Shown: one piece after another, positions 8,999-18,690 of the stretch
Layout: each line of letters opens with the position of its first letter
Numbering within the stretch: position 1 is the first letter of the stretch
Origin: Clostridia bacterium
Lineage (GTDB): Bacteria > Bacillota > Clostridia > Christensenellales > SZUA-584
DNA length: 64,000 bases
Reading direction: 5' to 3'
NCBI GenBank assembly: GCA_003249555.1
Contig: QKIQ01000083.1
Coordinates: 1 to 64,000, forward strand
Made by a program: the position numbers and the translations under genes
Notes under the pieces: generated by a model
What the model was told of the DNA's origin: nothing
Databases searched by the model: none
What the model saw: only the letters and a program-made list of their open reading frames with translations

Positions 8999-9616
8999 AT
9001 GGACACAAACAAAAAAAAGCTGACCGATACGCAGTTGCGCGTTGCCCAGATCGTTATTGGCATCGTGGCAGCTATCGTACTTTTTTTATCCATCATCCTG
9101 CCAACAATGCTTGTAAGCGATGAGAACAGCCTATTGAATTACGCTTTCGTCGTCGTATTCTTGGTCGTTATGATGGGTCGCAGATCAATCGAAAACAAAT
9201 ACCGTTTGAGGCTCAATCTTTTTTCTCTCGCTTTAATGGACGGCATATTGGCTTCTGTCATCGTTTTTGCGATATTGGGTTTTTACTCAAATACCGAAGA
9301 CGTACTCACCAACTTAAGCAATACAGTTAAAATACTCATTATTGCAGGCCTTTGCGCGTTGCTTTTTATTTTGGGCATACTTGTTCCCGCCATGCGTTAC
9401 TTTAAACGCAGAGCAAACGGCACACTGCCTCCTATCCGGATTCCAGAAAAACCAAAGACCGAAGAAGAACAAAGCGAGCCCGAAGAAGACCGCCCCATGA
9501 CTGTTGAAGAAAAGATCGCCGCAATGTCCCGTGATTTGAATGAAAACAACACCACTGAAGATATCACACCGGCTGATAACGCGGAAGAAAAATCCGAAGA
9601 CGACACAAAAAAATAA
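8999..9616 (+). CDS. Hypothetical membrane protein with an acidic C-terminal tail
   Basis: Several hydrophobic segments then EEEQSEPEEDRP...; RBS GAGGAG; followed by a terminator. Confidence 0.7.
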   Translation: MDTNKKKLTDTQLRVAQIVIGIVAAIVLFLSIILPTMLVSDENSLLNYAFVVVFLVVMMGRRSIENKYRLRLNLFSLALMDGILASVIVFAILGFYSNTEDVLTNLSNTVKILIIAGLCALLFILGILVPAMRYFKRRANGTLPPIRIPEKPKTEEEQSEPEEDRPMTVEEKIAAMSRDLNENNTTEDITPADNAEEKSEDDTKK

Positions 9617-9631
9617 ATTCTTAAACCATGA

Positions 9632-9657
9632 AAAGCTGGCGAGTGTCAGCTTTTTTT
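9632..9657 (+). terminator. Intrinsic terminator
   Basis: AAAGCTG-GCGAGTGT-CAGCTTTTTTT. Confidence 0.7.
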
Positions 9658-9681
9658 ATGCGTACCGGACTTGATAAACGC

Positions 9682-9710
9682 AAAAATGACAGAGAACTGA
9701 CTCTCTGTCA
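9682..9710 (-). terminator. Intrinsic terminator downstream of the anti-sigma-like gene
   Basis: Minus strand TGACAGAGA-GTCAGT-TCTCTGTCA-TTTTT. Confidence 0.75.
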
Positions 9711-9777
9711 CCGTGATATCAATTTGCAACATATCTTACTCACTCGCTGATGGATTATCTCTGCGTGTAAATATGCT

Positions 9778-10704
9778 TTACTCTTCCTCGTTTTCAGCAA
9801 TCACAAACTGTGCTGTGCAATAGGCTGAAATATCATCCGTAGTAAACCAAGAGGGTACAACCGCATGAAACGCATCTGCGTCCTGTTCCCAGTAGACATC
9901 CTTTACATCTGCCCCTTCGGCAATATAATACGTACCGTCAAACGCCAGGTCGGAGAAATCTGTATAACGCTGCATGATCCAATCCTTTATGCCGTCTTGA
10001 TCAAGCGAATCCAGCCATTCAAAAATGTAAGTGCTTTGGTTGTCCAATCGATAAACGAATGCGATCGATTCCTCATTAACCGATATGCTTTCAAGTTCGG
10101 CGTCACCAGGCAAAGCAGCGGGTTTATAATAACTGCCGCCTTCCGCTGCTATGAATTCGTCTTCACTTGCATATCCTTCTTCTCGGAACGGCACCTTAGG
10201 CGCCATCGATGCTTCTTCAAATTCCTCAGGCGCTGCGGTTTCCTCAGCTTCCAGCATCATATCCGCCTCTTCCTTAGCGGCAGGTGCCATTTCAGCTGCT
10301 CCCGCGCCGCTTTCGTCTGCTGCGCCCATCGAAAACATCACCGATTCATCCGGCATTCTCGTTTGGCTGCCTATATTGTTCCCCGAAGTCAGCACGACGA
10401 CCAAGCCGATGACAGCGGCCACTGCCGCCGTCGCGCCAGACACATATGCAAACAACGGTTTTCTTTTCTTTTCAGACATCTTTGCCTTCTTTATTGCTGA
10501 CATGGCCAGCCCCTGCGGCGGATCTAAATCGCCAATCGAACCCAGTGCGTTTTTCAAACGCATGGCATCATCAATAGCCTTTTGGCAGGATGCGCATTCC
10601 GCGGCATGATCCAAAAGCTGCTGACGTTCTTTATCGCTGAGCATACCGTCAACAAATAGATCGATATTCTGTTCTACGATCCTGCAATCCATCCCCCACC
10701 ACAT
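9778..10704 (-). CDS. Putative zinc-finger (zf-HC2) anti-sigma factor-like membrane protein
   Basis: N-terminal DCRIVEQNIDLFVDGMLSDKERQQLLDHAAECASCQKAIDDA, one TM segment, and an extracytoplasmic Ala/Glu-rich region. Confidence 0.75.
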   Translation of the reverse strand: MWWGMDCRIVEQNIDLFVDGMLSDKERQQLLDHAAECASCQKAIDDAMRLKNALGSIGDLDPPQGLAMSAIKKAKMSEKKRKPLFAYVSGATAAVAAVIGLVVVLTSGNNIGSQTRMPDESVMFSMGAADESGAGAAEMAPAAKEEADMMLEAEETAAPEEFEEASMAPKVPFREEGYASEDEFIAAEGGSYYKPAALPGDAELESISVNEESIAFVYRLDNQSTYIFEWLDSLDQDGIKDWIMQRYTDFSDLAFDGTYYIAEGADVKDVYWEQDADAFHAVVPSWFTTDDISAYCTAQFVIAENEEE

Positions 10705-10823
10705 CCTTATAAACGATATCGCCTATATGACGCAGATATCAATTGTTTTGTTCCATCATTACTTCATTTTTATTAAATTATATATGAAAAACGATAGCTG
10801 CACAACGGAAAATTGTGATAAAG

Positions 10824-13007
10824 TCAGCCGCATTTGGAGTATCCGCAGGAACGGCAGACCACACAACCGCCTTCGTGCTCCATCAAAGACGCACATTCGG
10901 GGCATTTTGCTGAATTGCTTCCCCCTTCATGCGCATCTGTTTCACCGCCGCGCAACTCCACAACGCGTTCCAAAACCCGGCCGATCGCATCGGGGCACGA
11001 CAGCACCTTAAGACCTTTTTGCCGCAGCGTGGAATGACAACGGATACCGCGAAGCTGTTCGATGATGCTGTCCGCATCCACACCGGAGCGAAGTGCCATA
11101 GACACAAGACGGCTCGTCGCTTCGGATTGAGACGGGCATCCTCCGGCGCGTCCGACGTTGGTAAACACCTCACAAATGCCCTGACTATCATAGTTCACAG
11201 TCACATAAAGGTTACCGCAGCCGATTTTAATTTTCTGAGTAATGCCCTTTGTAATCTCAGGGCGCTCACGCGGCGCAAGTATGAAATCGTCTTCAATCTC
11301 CTCTTTTTTGGCCTTTTGCCCCACACTGAGAACCTGCCCCTGCCGACTGCCGTCACGGTATATCGTGACACCCTTGAGCCCCAGCTTATATGCAAGATCG
11401 TACGCGTCGCGCACATCCTGTTTCGTCGCTGTTTTAGCAAAGTTAACCGTCTTTGATACAGCGTTGTCGGTTGACTCCTGAAATGCGCTTTGCATGCGAA
11501 TATGGAATTTTGGCGAAATGTCGTGCGCCGTCACAAAAACCCGACTCACATCTTCGGGTATCTCTTCGATACCGTGAAGCGTGCCCCTTTGCGCTATTAT
11601 CTGCATCAGCTCTTTGCTGTAAAACTTATGCTGTTTAGCAACCTGTTCAAAATATGGATGCACCTCAACCAATTTGTCATCGTCCATCACGTTGCGGATA
11701 TATGAAATCGCAAAAACAGGCTCTATGCCGCTAGAGGTGCCTGCAATGATGGAAATCGTGCCTGTGGGCGCAATTGTCGTTACCGTCGCGTTGCGCATCG
11801 CTTTGATGCCGCTGCTTTTATATACGCTTTTCTCAAACATCGGGAAGCTGCCGCGCACCTCACCCAGCGCTTCTGATGCTTTGCGCGCGCTGAGTTGAAT
11901 GAACGCCATGAGCTCCTTCGCTGTTTGAACCGCTTCTTCGCTGTTATACGGGATGCCGAGCTTGTAAAGCATGTCCGCAAAGCCCATCACGCCAAGCCCA
12001 ATCTTGCGCATGCTTTTTGTCGTCTCTTCAATGATGGGGAGTGGATATCGGTTCATATCGATCACATTGTCAAGGAAATGAACCGCATGATTAACCGTTT
12101 CGCCAAGCCCATCGTAATCGAGCTCACCGTCTTTCACAAACACGTTCAAGTTAATGGAGCCCAGATTGCAGCTCTCAAACGGCAGCAGCGGCTGCTCTCC
12201 GCACGGATTCGTGCTCTCGATTTCTCCAGCCGCTGGCACCGGATTATCTTTGTTGATACGGTCCAGGAACACAATACCGGGTTCGCCGCTTGTCCATGCC
12301 ATCTCGACAATGGTTTCGTAGACTTCCTTTGCTTTTAAGCTGCCAGTCTTTTTATTTGTCGCGGGGTCAATCAGATTGTATTCCTTATCTGCTATCACAG
12401 CCTGCATGAACTTCTCCGTCAGCCCAACGCTGATGTTAAAGTTGGTCATCTGCGAAAGGTCGCTCTTACATTTGATGAAGTCCATAATATCCGGATGGTC
12501 AATACGAAGTATGCCCATGTTGGCGCCGCGTCGCGTGCCGCCCTGCTTAACCGCTTCCGTAGACGCGTTGAACACTTTCATAAAGCTGATGGGGCCGCTA
12601 GCCACACCGCCCGTGGAATTCACGCTGGCACCCGCAGGCCGGATGCGCGAAAACGAAAAGCCTGTGCCGCCGCCGCTCTTATGTATCATTGCGGCATTTT
12701 TGAGCGTATCGAATATACCTTCCATACTGTCTTCGATGGGCAGCACAAAACAAGCGGAAAGCTGCCCCAGATCGCGCCCTGCGTTCATCAGCGTCGGAGA
12801 ATTGGGCATGAATTTCAAGCCGTCCATCATATCATAAAACGCCTCCGCGGTTTTTTCGGTATCGCCGCCGTATGCGGCGTCCGCAGACGCTATCGTGTCC
12901 GCCACGCGGCGGATCATATCTTCAGGTCGTTCACAAACACCTTTTTCATCCTTTTTTAAATACCGTCTTTCCAGCACAACGCGTGCGTTGTCAGTTAATT
13001 TCATCAT
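10824..13007 (-). CDS. nrdJ: Vitamin B12-dependent (class II) ribonucleotide reductase
   Basis: ...NPCGEQPLLPFESCNLGSINLN...; C-terminal Cys cluster CPECASLMEHEGGCVVCRSCGYSKCG; RBS AGGAGG. Confidence 0.93.
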   Translation of the reverse strand: MMKLTDNARVVLERRYLKKDEKGVCERPEDMIRRVADTIASADAAYGGDTEKTAEAFYDMMDGLKFMPNSPTLMNAGRDLGQLSACFVLPIEDSMEGIFDTLKNAAMIHKSGGGTGFSFSRIRPAGASVNSTGGVASGPISFMKVFNASTEAVKQGGTRRGANMGILRIDHPDIMDFIKCKSDLSQMTNFNISVGLTEKFMQAVIADKEYNLIDPATNKKTGSLKAKEVYETIVEMAWTSGEPGIVFLDRINKDNPVPAAGEIESTNPCGEQPLLPFESCNLGSINLNVFVKDGELDYDGLGETVNHAVHFLDNVIDMNRYPLPIIEETTKSMRKIGLGVMGFADMLYKLGIPYNSEEAVQTAKELMAFIQLSARKASEALGEVRGSFPMFEKSVYKSSGIKAMRNATVTTIAPTGTISIIAGTSSGIEPVFAISYIRNVMDDDKLVEVHPYFEQVAKQHKFYSKELMQIIAQRGTLHGIEEIPEDVSRVFVTAHDISPKFHIRMQSAFQESTDNAVSKTVNFAKTATKQDVRDAYDLAYKLGLKGVTIYRDGSRQGQVLSVGQKAKKEEIEDDFILAPRERPEITKGITQKIKIGCGNLYVTVNYDSQGICEVFTNVGRAGGCPSQSEATSRLVSMALRSGVDADSIIEQLRGIRCHSTLRQKGLKVLSCPDAIGRVLERVVELRGGETDAHEGGSNSAKCPECASLMEHEGGCVVCRSCGYSKCG

Positions 13008-13018
13008 ACTCCTCCTAT

Positions 13019-13065
13019 ATACACTATGCTGTATTACAATTATATACTAACACAACATATTGTAT
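13019..13065 (-). promoter_or_regulatory. Tandem NrdR-box-like operators upstream of nrdJ
   Basis: Minus strand ATACAATATGTTGTGT (13050-13065) and ATACAGCATAGTGTAT (13019-13034) resemble ACACWATATATWGTGT at 14/16 and 11/16; centre spacing 31 bp. Confidence 0.65.
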
Positions 13066-13101
13066 CATTCAAGATTTATTTGTCCTTAATGTATGAACTT
13101 T

Positions 13102-13884
13102 TCAGCCGTTAAAACCATCAAAAAGCTGTTTGAAATGCTGTGAAGAAATGCTTTTATCCGAAGAGTAAAACGTCACACTTCCCCGACTGTTCCGGGTGCA
13201 TTCAAGACCGTTTTGCAGCAGCACGCTTTTGAGCTGCCTTACGGTGCCGTGCCTACCGTCGAACACGGGGCAATCGGTGTGATAGGTTTTATCGATAAAG
13301 CTTTTGATCTCTTTCTCCGCAAATGCGTAATGGGTGCACCCCAGCACCACCGCGCCGATACGCTCGCCGCGAAGATGCCCAAGCTTTCTATCAAGATAAG
13401 CGTGAACGTTCGTTTCGTCAATGCGTCCCTGTTCGATGAGCTCCACTAACCCGCCGCATCCCACGCTGACGACGCGCTCACCCGCTTTCAGCTTGTTCAG
13501 CAAGCTTAAGTAACGCTCCTGCGACACAGTGGCGGGCGTCGCAAGCACCAAAATGCGTCCGTCTTTGACGGCACAGAGCGCCGGCTTCACCGCGGGCTCC
13601 ATGCTGATGACGGGTATGCTGTATTTATCGCGCATCATGTATACGGATGTGCTGGTCGCGGTATTGCACGCGATGACGATCGCCTTTACACCTTTGGAAA
13701 ACAGAAAAGCGCCGGCTTCAAGAGATAGCGCTTTTATTTGCTCCTCTGATTTTTCCCCGTACGGCGCGTTGAGATTGTCTCCGTAATATATGTAGTTTTC
13801 GTTTGGCATCAGCTTATAGGCCGTTTTGAGAACGCTTATTCCGCCCACGCCCGAATCAAAGAAACCAATCGGTTTGCAGTTCAT
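13102..13884 (-). CDS. murI: Glutamate racemase
   Basis: KPIGFFDSGVGGISVLKTAYK...VIACNTATS...VVLGCTHYAF; start at MNCKPIGFF with an upstream GGAGAG. Confidence 0.93.
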   Translation of the reverse strand: MNCKPIGFFDSGVGGISVLKTAYKLMPNENYIYYGDNLNAPYGEKSEEQIKALSLEAGAFLFSKGVKAIVIACNTATSTSVYMMRDKYSIPVISMEPAVKPALCAVKDGRILVLATPATVSQERYLSLLNKLKAGERVVSVGCGGLVELIEQGRIDETNVHAYLDRKLGHLRGERIGAVVLGCTHYAFAEKEIKSFIDKTYHTDCPVFDGRHGTVRQLKSVLLQNGLECTRNSRGSVTFYSSDKSISSQHFKQLFDGFNG

Positions 13885-14020
13885 TTTCTCTCCCGCTTGA
13901 ATACCCTCATACTGCTTGAGAGCCTGTCGATGATGACTCATTATACTCCAGCGGTCGGGTTTTTTTCAACTGCAATAATATCTTTTCATTGTTATCTCAT
14001 ACAAATAGCTGGTCATAGTT

Positions 14021-15124
14021 TCAATTTATATCCAGAACACGGCTCAGTGCCAGTGCTGCGTATTTAGCGGCGTTTTTTGCCTGCGCCAGTGCATTTGCGT
14101 TATGCCCCACCTCAATAAGCAGGCACATATCAGACATCTGCTGATTGTAACGCCCCGTTTTAACGCGAATGGGACGCGTGAAGCCATCGTGGATTTTTTC
14201 GAGCTCGTTGGTTACGGCGAGCGCGAGTTTGTAGTTTGATTCGTAGTTGGGTTTATCGTTATATTTTTCGCCTGTGCCCACCACAAACATCATACGCGCG
14301 CACTCCTCACCGTTCACCGTCACAAAATCTTTGCTGCCCGCCTCAATATTGCTGTATGCATCGCGGTGTACATCGATATAAACGCTGAGAGTCGGGTAGT
14401 CGTTTGCATAGCGTTCCATCGTTTCGAGCGAACGCGAATATGAAGTCTTCAGTTCCGGCGGTTCGTGGTTTGTCGTATCGTGCAGCACCTTATACCCGTA
14501 AGACGCCAGCTCTGCTTCAAGCACGTCCCCCACGGCCACCACCGAACTGTCCTCCTCCGCGGTACGCCAAGAGCCCGTCTCCACATATTCCTGCCCTTCT
14601 ATCTGGCGGTAAGCCTCCTGCGTATGGGTATGATATATCAGAATCTGCGGCCCCTGCGTGCCCACATGAAATTCCTTTGGGGCATCGTCGGCAAAGCCAA
14701 GTATCTCCATCTTGATATCATCGGGGAGTACGTCGAAATAGAAATCCGTACCCTGCTGTAACATCTCACCATGCTCCGTCTCGCCGATCTCAATCTCATC
14801 AATATCCACACCGTAAATCACTGGCCATTCTGTGCCGAGTATCAGGCGGGGGTCGATAATGCTTTCTTTAAAAATGCTCTCAACGCCCGACGCGTCGATG
14901 CGCAAATCATCAGCAGGAAGTCCTGAAGAACCAGATACCACAAGCTGAACCGTCTCCCCCGTGTGCATGGTGAAAAGGACCGATAAAACAAGACATACCG
15001 CAATAGCACAGATCAACGCCGCTTTAAGAAATAAACCTGTTCGATTTTGTGCTCCCCGTTTGAGGGGCTTTGCTTTTGAAAGGGGCACATAAGCCATGCG
15101 CCCGCGTGTCATTCTATTCATCAA
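14021..15124 (-). CDS. spoIIP: Stage II sporulation protein P
   Basis: N-terminal TM; ILIYHTHTQEAYRQ...YSRSLETMERYANDYPTLSVYIDVHRDAY...LLIEVGHNANALAQA. Confidence 0.92.
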   Translation of the reverse strand: MMNRMTRGRMAYVPLSKAKPLKRGAQNRTGLFLKAALICAIAVCLVLSVLFTMHTGETVQLVVSGSSGLPADDLRIDASGVESIFKESIIDPRLILGTEWPVIYGVDIDEIEIGETEHGEMLQQGTDFYFDVLPDDIKMEILGFADDAPKEFHVGTQGPQILIYHTHTQEAYRQIEGQEYVETGSWRTAEEDSSVVAVGDVLEAELASYGYKVLHDTTNHEPPELKTSYSRSLETMERYANDYPTLSVYIDVHRDAYSNIEAGSKDFVTVNGEECARMMFVVGTGEKYNDKPNYESNYKLALAVTNELEKIHDGFTRPIRVKTGRYNQQMSDMCLLIEVGHNANALAQAKNAAKYAALALSRVLDIN

Positions 15125-15185
15125 TTTGCACTCCTATCAAAAGGTATGCAAGGCGATGATTATATATACTTCAAGATGTACAGAA

Positions 15186-16106
15186 TCAATGCATGTAACG
15201 ACGGGCTTCCTCTATCGTCATGTTTTTGTGCAAAGATATATTGAGCGCGTCAGCGATGATACGTGCAACATCGTCCACCACCTTGTCAATCTCCTTTGGC
15301 GTGACGATCATATCCGCGCCTTCCGCATCCATCATGGCATCGAGTATATTCTGCACACCTGGGCGGATGTTGACATCCGTGGGTGTCTTGTTCATCGCGT
15401 TTTCCATGAGGTCCTGCGCGACAGTGGCTGCATAGACGACAAGCGGCACGCCCAGCGCCAATACCGGCACGCCCAGCGTCTCCTGGTCCAGCGCTTTTCG
15501 TTTGTTGCCAATGCCCGCACCCGGCGCGATGCCCGTATTCGCGATTTGAATCGTGGTGCGCACACGTTCCAAACTTCTCGACGCCAGAGAATCTACCGCA
15601 ATCACCAGTGAGGGCTTCATGCGTTCGACCACGCCTTCGACAACTTCACCCGTTTCAATGCCAGTAATGCCGAGCACACCTGGCGCGATAGCACTGACGT
15701 TGCCTAGGCGCTCGTCTATGCCTTCTGGCGCATACTCATGAACATGACGTGTCACAAAAACCGCGTCGCAGACGGCGGGCCCCAACGCGTCTGGGGTCAC
15801 CATGCGGTTTCCAAGCCCCACCACGAGCACGACACCGCTTAGCGCGTCGCCCGCCATGTTGCGTATTTCGTTCGCCAGCGCAATGGAGCAGTGCTCATCG
15901 AGCTCAGCGTCACCGCGTGCAAGCTGCTGTGCCTCAATCGTCACATAGATTCCCTTTTTTTTGCCGATCGCCTTTTCGCCTTCTTGATTGAGTATGGTCA
16001 CGCGTGAGCGGTTCACGCCCGGCATCACTTCATCGTTTAGCACCTCGACCCCGGGGATATTTCCCGCAGCCTGTGCCGCTTCCATTGCCAGATCTGTCCG
16101 AATCAT
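15186..16106 (-). CDS. gpr: GPR endopeptidase (germination protease)
   Basis: MIRTDLAMEAAQ...GVNRSRVTILNQEGEKAIGKKKGIYVTIEAQQL...VVGLGNRMVTPDALGP; immediately upstream of spoIIP. Confidence 0.95.
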   Translation of the reverse strand: MIRTDLAMEAAQAAGNIPGVEVLNDEVMPGVNRSRVTILNQEGEKAIGKKKGIYVTIEAQQLARGDAELDEHCSIALANEIRNMAGDALSGVVLVVGLGNRMVTPDALGPAVCDAVFVTRHVHEYAPEGIDERLGNVSAIAPGVLGITGIETGEVVEGVVERMKPSLVIAVDSLASRSLERVRTTIQIANTGIAPGAGIGNKRKALDQETLGVPVLALGVPLVVYAATVAQDLMENAMNKTPTDVNIRPGVQNILDAMMDAEGADMIVTPKEIDKVVDDVARIIADALNISLHKNMTIEEARRYMH

Positions 16107-16293
16107 GCTTTATCCTCCCGAAAATAGTTTTCTAGACTAGTATTTGCAGGAAAGCCATCAATAAACAACAAAACAATGAATTGTTTTTGTATCACAAGAG
16201 ATTGATATGTGGTGTCACACCGGACATTGATTAAACGCGGATGTGCTTGTTGCAATGCGGGCGGTCAACGCACCGCTTATCCGCCACTAAAAA

Positions 16294-16410
16294 AAGCGGC
16301 ATAACATCATATACCGCTTAAGGTGTGGGCTACGCAGGCAAAGCCCGTCTTGCCCACGAATTATATTTTAGCTTTTTGGACAGTCTGAAGCGGCATAACA
16401 TCATATACCG
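16294..16410. repeat. 23-bp perfect direct repeat pair AAGCGGCATAACATCATATACCG (16294-16316, 16388-16410)
   Basis: Read directly; copies 94 bp apart between gpr and pyrE. Confidence 0.9.
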
Positions 16411-16428
16411 TATAAATCATGTCGCTTT

Positions 16429-16998
16429 CTATTTGAGGCCTCGGCTGCCGGGTTTGACGGCGGGAATGCCCTTTTTGCACAGTGGGCAGTCTTGGGGATC
16501 GTATGAGACAACCTCCATCGAGAGCACGGCTTCAAACGGTACACCAAAGTCCACAGCGCCGTTGGAGCGGTCTACAATGCTGCCGACGCCCACGACATTG
16601 CCGCCCAGGCTGTTGATCAGCGCAATCACCTCTTTGACCGAGCCGCCAGTGGTCACCACGTCTTCCACAACGAGTACGCGCACACCCTCCGGCACGGTAA
16701 AGCCGCGGCGCAGCGTCATCGCACCGTTTTCACGCTCTGCGAATATGTTCGGCACACCAAGCTGCCGCGAAACCTCGTATGCGAGTATGATGCCGCCGAC
16801 GGCGGGGCCTGCCACAAGATCGACGCCGGAAAACTTGTCCGCAAGCGCCTTGGAAAACTTTTCGGAAACCGCGGCATTCTGAAACAGCTTGGCGCACTGC
16901 ATATATTTATCCGAATGACGACCCGATGTCAGCAAAAAATGCCCCTCAAGCATCACGCCCGTTTCACGAAAAATATCGAGTATCTGTTCATTATTCAT
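16429..16998 (-). CDS. pyrE: Orotate phosphoribosyltransferase
   Basis: ...[17 protein letters not shown]...[16 protein letters not shown]; end of the pyr operon. Confidence 0.94.
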   Translation of the reverse strand: MNNEQILDIFRETGVMLEGHFLLTSGRHSDKYMQCAKLFQNAAVSEKFSKALADKFSGVDLVAGPAVGGIILAYEVSRQLGVPNIFAERENGAMTLRRGFTVPEGVRVLVVEDVVTTGGSVKEVIALINSLGGNVVGVGSIVDRSNGAVDFGVPFEAVLSMEVVSYDPQDCPLCKKGIPAVKPGSRGLK

Positions 16999-17911
16999 AT
17001 GAAACCTCCAGCGCGCCCGTAAGCGCGGAAATATTATCTATGTTCATTGATGCGGCAAGCGTCTCCAATTCATCGATGACGCGCAGCGAAGAGTTTGGAT
17101 CTGTCAGGTTTGCGGTGCCTGTCATCACGCACGACGCGCCGCACAGCATAAATTCCGCCGCATCCTCGCCTGTCATAATACCTCCCATGCCGATAACGGG
17201 AATACCAACCGCTTGAGACACGTCGTACACCATTTTGAGCGCGACTGGTTTGATACAAGGACCGGATAGACCGCCCGTCACGTTGCCGAGTATGGGACGT
17301 TTTTTTCTCACATCCACCGCCATTGCGGGAATCGTATTAATCAGCGATACCGCATCTGCCCCCGCGTCTTCCACGGCTTTGGCGATGCGCACCACATCTC
17401 CCGCGGCAGGCGTCAGCTTCACAATCAACGGCTTTTTAGCCGCCGCTTTACATGTACGTGTGCATGCCGCCGCCAGTTTTGGATCTGTACCAAAGCTTAC
17501 GCCGCCTTCCTTCACGTTGGGGCACGATATATTGAGCTCGAAAAAATCGATGTTTGTTTCGTTTAGCCGCTCGACCACATACACATAGTCTTCTATGCTG
17601 CTGCCCGCCACGTTCGCAAAAAGCGTTGTGCCGAGCTTCTCCACTTTTTCCCGTTCGCTTTTAAGAAACGCCTCAATGCCCGGATTTTGCAGCCCCACGC
17701 TGTTGACGATACCTGAAGACGTTTCTGCGATACGCGGCGGCGCGTTGCCGATCCGTTTTTCTCGGGTTAAAGATTTGAGCGCAATGCCGCCAAGGCGAGA
17801 CACATCGATGAACCAACCATGCTGGACACCAAACGCAAACGTCCCCGACGCGGCGATCACAGGGTTTTTCAGCGTTTTGCCGCAAAGCTCAACCTGCATA
17901 TTCACAGCCAT
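16991..17911 (-). CDS. pyrD: Dihydroorotate dehydrogenase (type 1B) catalytic subunit
   Basis: ...[14 protein letters not shown]...[15 protein letters not shown]...[21 protein letters not shown]; next to pyrK. Confidence 0.94.
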   Translation of the reverse strand: MAVNMQVELCGKTLKNPVIAASGTFAFGVQHGWFIDVSRLGGIALKSLTREKRIGNAPPRIAETSSGIVNSVGLQNPGIEAFLKSEREKVEKLGTTLFANVAGSSIEDYVYVVERLNETNIDFFELNISCPNVKEGGVSFGTDPKLAAACTRTCKAAAKKPLIVKLTPAAGDVVRIAKAVEDAGADAVSLINTIPAMAVDVRKKRPILGNVTGGLSGPCIKPVALKMVYDVSQAVGIPVIGMGGIMTGEDAAEFMLCGASCVMTGTANLTDPNSSLRVIDELETLAASMNIDNISALTGALEVSYE

Positions 17912-18690
17912 TACAACGCCACCTCATACAAATCGAATACCGGACCTTCCACACAGACCTTTTTATAATCCAAGCCGTCTTCCCCACGCACGCCGCAGAC
18001 ACACGTGGCGCAGGCACCGAAGCCGCAGCCCATGCGTTGTTCCATAGACACCTGTGCTTCCACGCCAAGAGGCTCCAGCAGCGCTTTTAATGCTCGCAGC
18101 ATGGGCGGTGGTCCGCATGAGAGCACCACATCGGGCACAAGCTCTTTGAGACGCTGCTCGATGGGCGCGGTCACAAGCCCCTTTATACCGATCGTGCCGT
18201 CATCCGACGCGATGTTGATTGCTTCGCACGCGCCAAAATCATTGTGGCAATAAGCGAATTCTTCCCCGCGATAGCCAAGAAACGCTTCATAATGCCTGTC
18301 CGGCCATTTTTTTATCACAGTCAGGAGCGGCGCAATACCCACACCGCCGCCAACAAGAAATACCGTTTTGTCGGATACTTTAAGGTTAAAACCGCGCCCT
18401 ACCGGAATCACCGACTCCACCACCGTGCCTTCATTTACCTTTGACAGCGCGGTCGTCCCCTTGCCTTTTATCTGATAAATTATCACGGCAGTCTGTTTCT
18501 TCGCATCCACCGCGTTGAGGCTGATGGGCCGCCCAAGCAGCAATTCAGGATGATCCGGCACCTTAACATGGGCAAACTGGCCCGGTATAAAGTGCTCAAG
18601 ATCAGCATCGGGACAATATAATTCCATGCGGTATATGCCGCTGGCGATTTTTTCGTTGCTCTTTATCTTAGCAGTTACGTATTTTAACAT
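17911..18690 (-). CDS. pyrK: Dihydroorotate dehydrogenase electron transfer subunit
   Basis: ...LLGRPISLNAVD...FLVGGGVGIAPLL...MEQRMGCGFGACATCVCGV. Confidence 0.94.
   Translation of the reverse strand: MLKYVTAKIKSNEKIASGIYRMELYCPDADLEHFIPGQFAHVKVPDHPELLLGRPISLNAVDAKKQTAVIIYQIKGKGTTALSKVNEGTVVESVIPVGRGFNLKVSDKTVFLVGGGVGIAPLLTVIKKWPDRHYEAFLGYRGEEFAYCHNDFGACEAINIASDDGTIGIKGLVTAPIEQRLKELVPDVVLSCGPPPMLRALKALLEPLGVEAQVSMEQRMGCGFGACATCVCGVRGEDGLDYKKVCVEGPVFDLYEVAL

Noticed and set aside
9865-10609. Plus ORFs opposite the anti-sigma-like gene
   Set aside because: Ala/Ser-rich mirror translations with no start context; the minus-strand gene is better supported.
13008-13101. Cobalamin riboswitch upstream of nrdJ
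   Set aside because: The leader between the NrdR-like boxes and the RBS is too short and no B12-box sequence is visible.
16107-16200. Possible sigma-G promoter upstream of gpr
   Set aside because: An AATACTA -10-like element is present, but no convincing -35 at 17-18 bp.
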